A stretch of DNA of 5,063 nucleotides, from assembly GCA_030042795.1 (NCBI GenBank), contig JASHYZ010000125.1:1-5063 (forward strand), in the 5' to 3' direction. The position numbers and the translations under genes are program-made. Within the stretch, counting starts at the first letter, position 1; each line of letters opens with the position of its first letter. This stretch comes from Terriglobia bacterium. GTDB taxonomy: Bacteria; Acidobacteriota; Terriglobia; UBA7540. The notes beneath the pieces were generated by a model. The model had not been told where the DNA came from. It saw only the letters and a list, made by a program, of their open reading frames with translations, and did no database searches. Below, one piece after another: positions 1 to 4,731 of this stretch.

Positions 1-10
1 GGATAACACG

Positions 11-90
11 CCGGATGGCGCAGACCTCTGGTCTTGGAGGTCTGCGATCTCGCAAGGCGACACGTCAACCCAGCGGCAGTAACCACGGTC
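11..90 (+). repeat. Direct repeat copy A with 10-bp hairpin
   Basis: Bases 11-80 recur at 625-694 with one difference (G57 versus T671). The similarity resumes after a 2-base gap through the CCACGGTC motif ending at 90 and 706. Inside lies a perfect 10-bp inverted repeat, CGCAGACCTC (19-28) and GAGGTCTGCG (37-46), around the 8-base loop TGGTCTTG. The internal AGACC (22-26) could instead pair with GGTCT at 30-34, so two foldings are possible. An open frame crosses it, but the near-identical non-coding second copy and the palindrome argue against a gene. It looks like a REP-type dispersed intergenic repeat; the family name is unknown to me. Confidence 0.85.
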
Positions 91-161
91 AGCGTGTTTC
101 TGACCGTGGGTTCTTTCGGTCGATAAAAGCCCACGGCTGGAAAAGCGCCAACCGTGGCTAC
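79..161. repeat. Paired-hairpin element bounded by an 11-bp inverted repeat
   Basis: The ends GTAACCACGGT (79-89) and ACCGTGGCTAC (151-161) are inverted copies with one mismatch. Inside are two hairpins. The first is CCACGGTCAG (83-92) with CTGACCGTGG (100-109), a perfect 10-bp stem with a 7-base loop. The second is CCACGGCTGG (131-140) with CCAACCGTGG (148-157), 9 of 10 paired. The start of this element recurs after repeat copy B as GTAGCCACGGT (695-705) and then stops matching, so copy B carries only a truncated version. The two-hairpin plan with inverted ends resembles paired REP (BIME-like) elements. Confidence 0.75.
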
Positions 162-182
162 CCGACTCGCCTCCCTCGGCAC

Positions 183-249
183 AGCTTTGGAGCGCAGCTT
201 TGGAGTGCGGCAGCTTGCTGCCGCTTTCAACCCGCGAGCTTGCTCGCGG
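183..249 (+). repeat. Double-hairpin repeat (left arm of an inverted pair)
   Basis: It opens with a 13-bp tandem duplication, AGCTTTGGAGCGC (183-195) and AGCTTTGGAGTGC (196-208). Two tight hairpins follow, both with TT loops: GCGGCAGC/GCTGCCGC (207-214, 217-224) and CCGCGAGC/GCTCGCGG (232-239, 242-249), each a perfect 8-bp stem. Bases 197-228 recur inverted at 562-593 with 31 of 32 identical. Peptides that can be read from it (Cys-, Ser- and Leu-rich) are typical of spurious ORFs predicted over such palindromes. It is a dispersed intergenic repeat, not a gene. Confidence 0.85.
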
Positions 250-322
250 CGCGAGGCTCAGCGGACCGCCAGACCGTGATGCGCATAGAAACGTGAATTT
301 TGTTCTCATTGCGTTCTGCGCT

Positions 323-354
323 CGTAGGGCCCACCCTTGGGTCGGCCGCGGCCG
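323..354. repeat. Degenerate CGTAGGG element with 12-bp palindrome
   Basis: Bases 323-347 match 382-406 at about 19 of 25 positions, sharing CGTAGGG and ACCCTTG blocks. The segment runs into CGGCCGCGGCCG (343-354), a perfect 12-bp palindrome. It looks like a decayed relative of the half-element starting at 381. Confidence 0.5.
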
Positions 355-496
355 GGGCAAGACCCAATACCGTTCACTTAACGTAGGGACGACCCTTGTG
401 GTTGCCCGCAGGCGGGCACAAGGCCCGCCCTACGTCGCGTTTGAATTGATTTGAAGCCATTTCGTGGCCTATATGAACAGTATTGGGGCAAGACCC
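354..496. repeat. Nested inverted-repeat core element
   Basis: The core at 381-435 is an imperfect long palindrome. ACGTAGGG (381-388) pairs with CCCTACGT (428-435), and TGCCCGC (403-409) pairs with GCGGGCA (412-418) across a 2-base loop. CCTTGTG (394-400) is complementary to CACAAGG (417-423), which offers an alternative pairing. An outer inverted repeat flanks the core: CCCAATACCGTTCA (363-376) and TGAACAGTATTGGG (474-487), 13 of 14 paired. GGGGCAAGACCC also occurs directly repeated at 354-365 and 485-496. No transposase or believable ORF lies inside, so it is a non-autonomous, MITE- or REP-like element if mobile at all. Confidence 0.75.
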
Positions 497-541
497 GGCC
501 CTAGGTTGGGATATCAAAGGCGAGCCCTTGGTGAGCCACGC

Positions 542-611
542 AGCCAGCAAGCTGGCTTGACGAAAGCGGCAGCGAGCTGCCGCACTCCAAAGCGCTTCGC
601 GCCTGCGCGAA
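542..611 (-). repeat. Double-hairpin repeat (right arm, inverted) plus a third small hairpin
   Basis: This is the inverted copy of the element at 183-249. Bases 562-593 are the reverse complement of 197-228 with one mismatch. Its first hairpin is GCGGCAGC/GCTGCCGC (566-573, 576-583). Its second is AGCCAGC/GCTGGCT (542-548, 551-557), whose stem bases differ from the partner's but remain paired. A further 7-bp hairpin, TTCGCGC/GCGCGAA (596-602, 605-611), follows immediately. Direct repeat copy B starts 14 bases further on. Confidence 0.8.
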
Positions 612-624
612 AGGAGTGTCTGCA

Positions 625-706
625 CCGGATGGCGCAGACCTCTGGTCTTGGAGGTCTGCGATCTCGCAAGTCGACACGTCAACCCAGCGGCAGTGTAGCC
701 ACGGTC
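625..706 (+). repeat. Direct repeat copy B with 10-bp hairpin
   Basis: Second copy of the unit at 11-90, in the same orientation, with 69 of the first 70 bases identical. The hairpin stems are at 633-642 and 651-660. After 694 a GT insertion precedes AGCCACGGTC, and the match ends at 706, where copy A continues into its paired-hairpin element. The two copies bound most of the palindrome cluster, so recombination between them could delete or invert-free loop out about 610 bases. Confidence 0.85.
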
Positions 707-732
707 CTCAAGTAACAGTACCTATCCAATCC

Positions 733-775
733 GTCGGGTGGCGACGACATCTGGTCTCATGTCGTTGCCGTATCC
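733..775 (+). repeat. Diverged third hairpin of the same family
   Basis: GGCGACGACAT (740-750) pairs with ATGTCGTTGCC (759-769), 10 Watson-Crick pairs plus one possible G-U. The context GGGTGGCG and the loop core CTGGTCT match copies A and B (GGATGGCG and CTGGTCT), but the stem bases differ and still pair. I read it as a diverged member of the 11-90 hairpin family. Confidence 0.55.
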
Positions 776-850
776 ATTGGTCCAGTCGCGCCAGAAATGC
801 ATAGGAAGCCGTATATCCCCCGCCCCCAATCACTGAATGGATCGTGACGC

Positions 851-890
851 AGCAAGATTCGTCTACGAATAGCAGGATTCGTATATGAAT
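851..890. repeat. Tandem pair of 20-bp palindromic repeats
   Basis: Bases 851-870 and 871-890 are adjacent direct repeats, 17 of 20 identical, each starting AGCARGATTCGT. Each contains an inverted repeat: ATTCGT-CT-ACGAAT (857-870) and the weaker ATTCGTATATGAAT (877-890). A period of 20 bases puts the two palindromes nearly two helical turns apart, on the same DNA face, as in a tandem operator. They lie about 160 bases upstream of the secreted protein gene at 1053. A regulatory role is inference only; no convincing promoter is visible beside them. Confidence 0.55.
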
Positions 891-948
891 TGGGCTTGCG
901 TATCCGAAGTTGCGTGGTACACCTGGCGTGGTGGGGAAGACTCCGCGA

Positions 949-1011
949 CCGAGCCTGGATAGGATCGCTCCGGCGAGCGCCCTGGGTAGTCATCGGCCAT
1001 ACCGGGCTCGG
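949..1011 (+). promoter_or_regulatory. Possible folded 5' leader
   Basis: CCGAGCC (949-955) can pair with GGCTCGG (1005-1011), enclosing a small hairpin CGCTC/GAGCG (966-970, 975-979). If transcription starts upstream, the leader of the 1053 gene would carry this stem 30 bases before the ribosome binding site. The stems are short and the region is GC-rich, so chance pairing is quite possible. No known riboswitch class is recognised. Confidence 0.25.
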
Positions 1012-1040
1012 CGTCGGGTCTTCTCCAAATACACCTCATA

Positions 1041-1046
1041 AAGGAG
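1041..1046 (+). promoter_or_regulatory. Strong Shine-Dalgarno site
   Basis: AAGGAG, followed by a 6-base spacer to the ATG at 1053. It fixes the start of the secreted protein gene and is the clearest ribosome binding site in the window. Confidence 0.85.
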
Positions 1047-1052
1047 AGAAGC

Positions 1053-1481
1053 ATGAAGCGCATCTTGAATCTTGCAATGCCGTTCACGGCTCTTGCCGTA
1101 CTCAGCCTCGTCCTGCCAGCCGCTGCAAATGGTCTGAAGTGCTCCAACGCGACCTTGAACGGCAGCTACAGTGCCACCATCACCGGAACCCTCGGCGGAC
1201 TGCCTTTTGCCGAACTCGACTTAGTCACCTCAACCGGTAACGGAACTTTCAGCGGCAACGGAACCGTCTCCCTGGACGGCGCAATTTCCACAGTTAGCTT
1301 CACCGCCACCTACACGGTGAATTCCAACTGCTCGGGGTCCGCCACTCTCAGCACCGGAGTCACTCAGAACTTCAACATCAAGGCAGACGGCAGCGAAGTG
1401 ATGTTCATCGCAACCAATTCCGGCGCCACGATCACGGGAGACGCCAAGCAGGTCATTCCTCCCGGGTTCGGCCACGATTAA
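1053..1481 (+). CDS. Small exported protein, Ser/Thr/Gly-rich beta-type repeats
   Basis: A 142-residue protein of unknown function that I cannot assign to a named family. Residues 1-25 form a typical Sec signal peptide: MKR, a hydrophobic core (about 11-21), then PAAA with likely cleavage after Ala25. The mature part, about 117 residues, is rich in Thr, Ser, Gly and Asn, with alternating hydrophobic and small polar residues in segments separated by turns (TGNGTFSGNG at 61-70, ADGSE at 111-115), suggesting an all-beta fold. It has two cysteines, Cys30 and Cys93, which could form a disulfide outside the cytoplasm. The short beta-rich pattern beginning Ser-Asn-Ala-Thr-Leu-Asn-Gly-Ser-Tyr resembles exported hypothetical proteins I associate with acidobacteria. 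The start is fixed by AAGGAG six bases upstream. It stands alone between non-coding regions, so no operon partner hints at a role. Confidence 0.85.
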   Translation: MKRILNLAMPFTALAVLSLVLPAAANGLKCSNATLNGSYSATITGTLGGLPFAELDLVTSTGNGTFSGNGTVSLDGAISTVSFTATYTVNSNCSGSATLSTGVTQNFNIKADGSEVMFIATNSGATITGDAKQVIPPGFGHD

Positions 1482-1577
1482 TCCGGCAATCTGAGGAGGA
1501 TCACTGAATATCGTGACATGCTTGACGCGCGAAAGCCCGGGCAGGCCGGTGCATACCTTTCTTCTCAAGCGGGTGTA

Positions 1578-1608
1578 CCGCGGAGTCTGCGCCTTTCAGA
1601 CTCCGCGG
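1578..1608. terminator. Perfect 12-bp hairpin, possible terminator without U-tract
   Basis: CCGCGGAGTCTG (1578-1589) and CAGACTCCGCGG (1597-1608) form a perfect 12-bp stem with a 7-base loop, 97 bases after the stop of the secreted protein gene. The strength and position fit a transcription stop or an mRNA 3' end stabiliser. The next bases (CATCTCATC) are not a T-run, so it is not a canonical intrinsic terminator. It may equally be another dispersed palindrome. Confidence 0.5.
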
Positions 1609-1773
1609 CATCTCATCGCAGCCCCGCCGAGGCGGCCAGCCCGCTCCCGCCGTGATTCGCTTTCCCGCTGGCGCGCGCCTGGCAAGCTGCACAGGATCCA
1701 GTTCTTGCGCCGCTTCGCCCGAAGCGACTCGCCTAGCCTAGTTGATGACACCTAATTGGCAAGCCTAGGGGGC

Positions 1774-1802
1774 TTGACAAACGCCGCCGGGTGTGCGATG
1801 CT
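1774..1802 (+). promoter_or_regulatory. Sigma-70-like promoter, no gene directly downstream
   Basis: A perfect -35 hexamer TTGACA (1774-1779), a 17-base spacer, then GATGCT (1797-1802), which matches the TATAAT consensus at three of six positions. The -35 box overlaps the right half of a 6-bp inverted repeat CAAGCC/GGCTTG (1760-1765, 1771-1776), which could serve as an operator. The first credible downstream gene starts at 2385, so a transcript would have a leader near 575 bases or be non-coding. Prediction from sequence only. Confidence 0.35.
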
Positions 1803-1990
1803 GGCATCTTGTTTGGAGGTTCCTACGCTTCCCGAATCACCCGCGTCTGGCGCGGCTTTGCTTGCGGTTGAGCGCCCACGCTTGGGCTCGAGCCGTCACG
1901 CCAACAGGCGATTCGCGAGCAGGCGTACCGCTATGCACACTACATACACCCCAGGAATGCCGATTCGACCGGAAGAGAGCTCTCAGAAAA

Positions 1991-2136
1991 TCGCGAGATG
2001 AATATCAAGGTTGCCCAGGCAAGGGCCGAAGCATGCGCTTTTCGAGCCGACAGCCGCCAATAACCATTGCGTTTCGTCCCTTCACGGCAGGGGTCTTCAT
2101 CGGTACCTGCGCTAGCTTGATATTCATCAATCGCGA
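1991..2136. repeat. MITE-like unit with 19-21-bp terminal inverted repeats
   Basis: The left arm TCGCGAGATGAATATCAAG (1991-2009) is the reverse complement of the right arm at 2116-2136 (CTTGATATTCATC, AA, TCGCGA), apart from a 2-base insertion. The arms enclose 106 bases with no ORF of note. The total length of about 146 bases and the perfect arms fit a miniature inverted-repeat element. No clear target-site duplication is visible, and no transposase is present. It could also be a large cruciform or RNA hairpin arm pair. Confidence 0.5.
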
Positions 2137-2146
2137 AATGAAGGAA

Positions 2147-2273
2147 GAACCCACGATGTTGTTGATAATAAAGGATCGGCTTTGGGAACCCACGATGTGT
2201 ATGAAAACAAATAAGTTATAAGATATAAGATATAAGATATAAGCCACGATGTTTATGAAAACAAAAGGGTTAT
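2147..2273 (+). repeat. Three short direct repeats (CCACGATG...) in an AT-rich block
   Basis: A motif around CCACGATGT followed by ATGAAAACAAA-like sequence occurs three times: 2147-2172, 2186-2211 and 2244-2273. The last two share ATGAAAACAAA and then GTTAT; the first is diverged in its second half. CCACGATG starts at 2151, 2190 and 2244, so spacing is 39 and 54 bases. The larger gap is accounted for mostly by the heptamer tract between the second and third units. The block lies 110-240 bases upstream of the AsmA-like gene and is much more AT-rich than its surroundings. Function unknown; it might be binding sites or relics of a tandem array. Confidence 0.6.
2217..2243 (+). repeat. Heptanucleotide tandem repeat TATAAGA x3.9
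   Basis: Three perfect TATAAGA units plus TATAAG, 27 bases without interruption, directly abutting the third CCACGATG repeat. Such tracts are prone to slipped-strand copy-number change. A 7-base unit would change spacing upstream of a promoter or shift any reading frame crossing it. The reverse-strand ORF that spans it is not a credible gene. Confidence 0.85.
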
Positions 2274-2384
2274 CATCGGTGACGAAGCGGAAATCGCCAG
2301 CTTGTTTCGGCGTGAAACTCGGCGCCCAAGCTTGCGCGACACTGCTCACACTGACGTAATTTGTGAGTCGTCAAGTGAACCTCA

Positions 2385-3956
2385 ATGCCGTCTGAATTGA
2401 GAAATTCCTCGCCTCACAACCTTCTCAAAGGGTTCACGTTTGCTGCGGCCGGCTTGGCCATGCTGGTGGTTCTGGCGGCCGCGCTTCTACACTGGTATTC
2501 CCCGCTAAATCGCAACTGGGTAAAGAAGGCTCTGGAAAAACGGTATCAGGCCGACGTTGAACTGAAGGAGTTCAACGCCTCGTTCTACCCCTACGTCAGC
2601 ATCACCGGCGCCGGGCTGGTTCTGAGGCGTAAGGATCAACCTGACTTGCCGCCCTTCGCATCGATTGACAGATTCTCAATCAGCGCTCGCTGGGCCGGCC
2701 TGCTGCTGCGTCCGCTGCGATTCCGGGATGTCCGTCTGGAGGGCTTGGTGCTGAACGTTCCGCCGCGCCGAACCTCGTCGGACGCGAAGAAGAAGTCGAA
2801 CAAGAGTAAGAAGCCGGTCTCACCCTTTCTTCTTGAGAACGTGGAGGCCGACGGCACTACCCTCAACATCCTGTCGGCAAATCCGAACAAGCCGCCGCAC
2901 GTATTCGAAATCCAGAGGCTCAGACTGCAATCGGCAGGCGTTGGCCAGGCGATGTCTTTTCAGGCTGACTTACTGAACCCGGTGCCCGCCGGCGAAGTGC
3001 ACTCGACTGGCCGCTTCGGTCCTTGGAATACGAGTGACCCCTCTCAGACGCCCGTCGGAGGAACTTACACTTTCAGCGACGCTGATTTATCCACCATCCA
3101 TGGACTCAAGGGAATATTGTCGTCCCAAGGCAAGTACGGAGGAGTGCTTAGCAACATCAAGGTTGACGGTGAGACGGACACGCCGGACTTCGGACTCGCC
3201 ATCAGCGGCAACACGGCTCATCTGAAGACTCAATTCACAGCGGTCGTCGACGGCACGACAGGTGACACGCTTCTGCAGCCGGTAACGGCCCAATTGGGAT
3301 CATCGACGATCATCGCGCGCGGCAGCGTTGCGCGGGCCAGTCGCAGTTCTGGAAGAATCATCATGCTGGATGTAACCGCCAAGCCCGCGCGGCTTGAAGA
3401 CCTGCTTCTCCTGGCCGTAAAGTCGCCAAAGCCGGTCATGACCGGTGCTGTTACCGTGCAAACCAAGCTCGACATTCAACCGGGTAATGAGGACATTTTG
3501 CAGCGGCTCAAGCTGGACGGGACCTTCAATATTGACTCGGCCCACTTCACCAATCCAACGGTACAAGGGAAACTCACCAGTCTCAGCCGGCTGGGACAAG
3601 GCAAACGAGGAGACCCTAGCATTCAGAATGCCCCGATTGACATGCAAGGCCAGTTTGTCCTGGCGAGCGGACTGACGAACTTTTCGAATCTCACTTTTGG
3701 CGTGCCCGGAGCAAAGATCCAAGTGCATGGCACCTACGGCCTGGCGAATCAAGCGCTGAACTTTGAGGGCGCCGTGAGCCTTGAAGCCAAAGCTTCTCAG
3801 ATGACAACCGGGATCAAATCCGTCTTGCTGAAAGCGGTCGACCCGTTGCTTGAGCGCAACGGCGCCGGCATCGTTGTGCCTATCAAAATAACAGGAACTC
3901 GAGAAGAGCCGTCGATCAAGGTCGAATTTGAGAAAATCCTAAGTAGGCACGAATGA
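2385..3956 (+). CDS. AsmA-like membrane-anchored protein
   Basis: A 523-residue AsmA-family-like protein. After a short polar N-terminus, one membrane segment (about residues 17-38) anchors it in the inner membrane, with the rest in the periplasm. An AsmA-type N-terminal module follows (WVKKALEKRYQADVEL, 45-60; LRPLRFRDVRLEGLVLNVP, about 108-126), then a Lys-rich linker (135-143), beta-rich repeats, and the AsmA-like C-terminal region: VPGAKIQVHGTYGL (440-453), LLKAVDPLL (481-489), VPIKITGTREEP (498-509). AsmA relatives are thought to shape outer-membrane assembly or lipid transport between membranes; the role of this member is inference. An in-frame TGA at 2376-2378 makes ATG 2385 the earliest start, yet no Shine-Dalgarno site precedes it. 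It is convergent with recX across 55 bases, where only a weak 6-bp hairpin GAGAAT/ATTCTC (3966-3971, 3981-3986) is visible. Confidence 0.9.
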   Translation: MPSELRNSSPHNLLKGFTFAAAGLAMLVVLAAALLHWYSPLNRNWVKKALEKRYQADVELKEFNASFYPYVSITGAGLVLRRKDQPDLPPFASIDRFSISARWAGLLLRPLRFRDVRLEGLVLNVPPRRTSSDAKKKSNKSKKPVSPFLLENVEADGTTLNILSANPNKPPHVFEIQRLRLQSAGVGQAMSFQADLLNPVPAGEVHSTGRFGPWNTSDPSQTPVGGTYTFSDADLSTIHGLKGILSSQGKYGGVLSNIKVDGETDTPDFGLAISGNTAHLKTQFTAVVDGTTGDTLLQPVTAQLGSSTIIARGSVARASRSSGRIIMLDVTAKPARLEDLLLLAVKSPKPVMTGAVTVQTKLDIQPGNEDILQRLKLDGTFNIDSAHFTNPTVQGKLTSLSRLGQGKRGDPSIQNAPIDMQGQFVLASGLTNFSNLTFGVPGAKIQVHGTYGLANQALNFEGAVSLEAKASQMTTGIKSVLLKAVDPLLERNGAGIVVPIKITGTREEPSIKVEFEKILSRHE

Positions 3957-4011
3957 AAAGGTCGAGAGAATCTGTGTCCAATTCTCCCCACCCTGTCGAG
4001 CTGCTCTGACC

Positions 4012-4578
4012 TTATTCTTCCAGAGCCTCAAGGTCTGCATCCTCGGTCACGGGCGTGAGTTCGGGCCTGCCTCGCACAGCTCGAAGGATGTCTTCGGTGC
4101 GGAAGCCCCGCCGCCTCAGGCCAGTGAGGAGAGAAGCTAAGCGCGCTCGGGTAAGAGGGAGGTGCAGGCTGCCTATCTTTTTGTCCAGCGCCCTTTCAAG
4201 TAAGGCCGGCTCGTCGATCTCCTCGAAGACTGCGTTCAAGGCCGGCTCGATGGTGCGGGGATCGAGGCGCCGGGCTCTTAACTCGCGCTCGACGCGGAAG
4301 CGCCCAAAGGCCCGATTGCGGGCGAGCGAGGAGGCATATTGTTCGGCGAGTTTGCGGTCGTTGAGGAAGCCCAGCTTCTTGAGCCGCGTGACGGTTTCGT
4401 CGATCGCCTTTGAGCTAACTCTCTTCAAGCGCAGCTTCTGCTTTAACTCCGCTACCGAATATGGTCGAGCCGCGAGAGAGCAGATGGCAATTTGGAAAGC
4501 CGCCTCGCTGCGGGCCTCGGGAGTATCGGACGCGCGCACTTCGCCCGGCGGAGTTGCTGGTTGGACTCTAGGTTTCAT
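4012..4578 (-). CDS. recX: RecX, regulator of RecA
   Basis: RecX binds RecA filaments in the cytoplasm and modulates recombination and the SOS response. From the ATG at 4578 the protein has 188 residues, slightly longer than typical RecX (about 150-170) because of a Pro-rich, low-complexity N-terminal 20. Family signatures are in order: RPYSVAELKQKL (38-49), LGFLNDRKLAEQYA (69-82), GRFRVERELRARRL (92-105), and a C-terminal RRGFRTEDILRAV helix, matching the tandem three-helix repeats of RecX. An upstream in-frame TTG at 4635 would add 19 residues. Neither start has a clear Shine-Dalgarno site; I prefer the ATG because the extra residues fit no family feature. recA is not adjacent here. ilvE lies upstream on the same strand, 153 bases away, so co-transcription is possible but unproven. 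Confidence 0.9.
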   Translation of the reverse strand: MKPRVQPATPPGEVRASDTPEARSEAAFQIAICSLAARPYSVAELKQKLRLKRVSSKAIDETVTRLKKLGFLNDRKLAEQYASSLARNRAFGRFRVERELRARRLDPRTIEPALNAVFEEIDEPALLERALDKKIGSLHLPLTRARLASLLTGLRRRGFRTEDILRAVRGRPELTPVTEDADLEALEE

Positions 4579-4731
4579 CAGGCAAAGAAGGAAGTTGTCG
4601 CTTCCCTGTACCGACTGAGAACGGATTGGGAACAAATGGGAATTAGACCGGCCAAAAGCGCACCTTTCAGGGCGATGCTGCGCAGGTGCCTGGTATCTTT
4701 GGGTCCGGCAGGCGGGTCAGGAGTATGGACG

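Larger units (their letters stand above)
1482..2384. other. Long intergenic region without a credible gene
   Basis: About 900 bases between the secreted protein gene and the AsmA-like gene. Open frames of 80 to 142 codons exist on both strands, but they are Arg- and Pro-rich, lack ribosome binding sites at useful spacing, overlap palindromes and resemble no family. Besides the separately listed hairpin, promoter-like site and repeats, it holds a 7-bp hairpin CGCTTCG/CGAAGCG (1711-1717, 1720-1726). Composition shifts from GC-rich before about 2100 to AT-rich at 2150-2275. It could include a non-coding RNA or gene remnants, but I cannot identify either. Confidence 0.6.

Noticed and set aside
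15..804. Several open frames of 62-102 codons on both strands over the repeat cluster
   Set aside because: They run through palindromes, encode Cys/Ser/Arg-rich peptides without family character, overlap one another and lack ribosome binding sites. They are by-products of GC-rich repeats.
1513..1755. An 80-codon frame from GTG 1513 with AGGAGG at 1494-1499
   Set aside because: The spacer of 13 bases is too long, the product is Arg-rich without domain character, and the frame contains the perfect hairpin at 1578-1608.
2070..2100. A stretch reminiscent of a single type I CRISPR repeat (CCCTTCACGGCAGGGG)
   Set aside because: It occurs once, has only a three- to four-base complementarity and no array or cas context.
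1793..2221. A 142-codon plus-strand frame and an overlapping 114-codon minus-strand frame (2005-2349)
   Set aside because: Both cross the MITE-like arms, the motif array and the heptamer tract. The hydrophobic repeats in the minus-strand product come from the DNA repeats themselves, not from a conserved protein.
2147..2273. Possible CRISPR array
   Set aside because: Only three units, with well-conserved identity limited to about 10-20 bases, unequal spacing of 39 and 54, one spacer made of a microsatellite, and no cas genes.
3300..3752. A 150-codon minus-strand frame inside the AsmA-like gene
   Set aside because: It is the antisense shadow of a well-supported 523-residue coding sequence, with no independent ribosome binding site or domain.
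3957..4011. Bidirectional terminator between the convergent AsmA-like gene and recX
   Set aside because: Only a 6-bp stem GAGAAT/ATTCTC with a 9-base loop and no T-run is visible, too weak to call.
4055..4618. A 187-codon plus-strand frame opposite recX
   Set aside because: It is the antisense shadow of recX; the minus-strand frame has clear RecX motifs while the plus-strand product is Arg/Ser-rich and unrecognisable.
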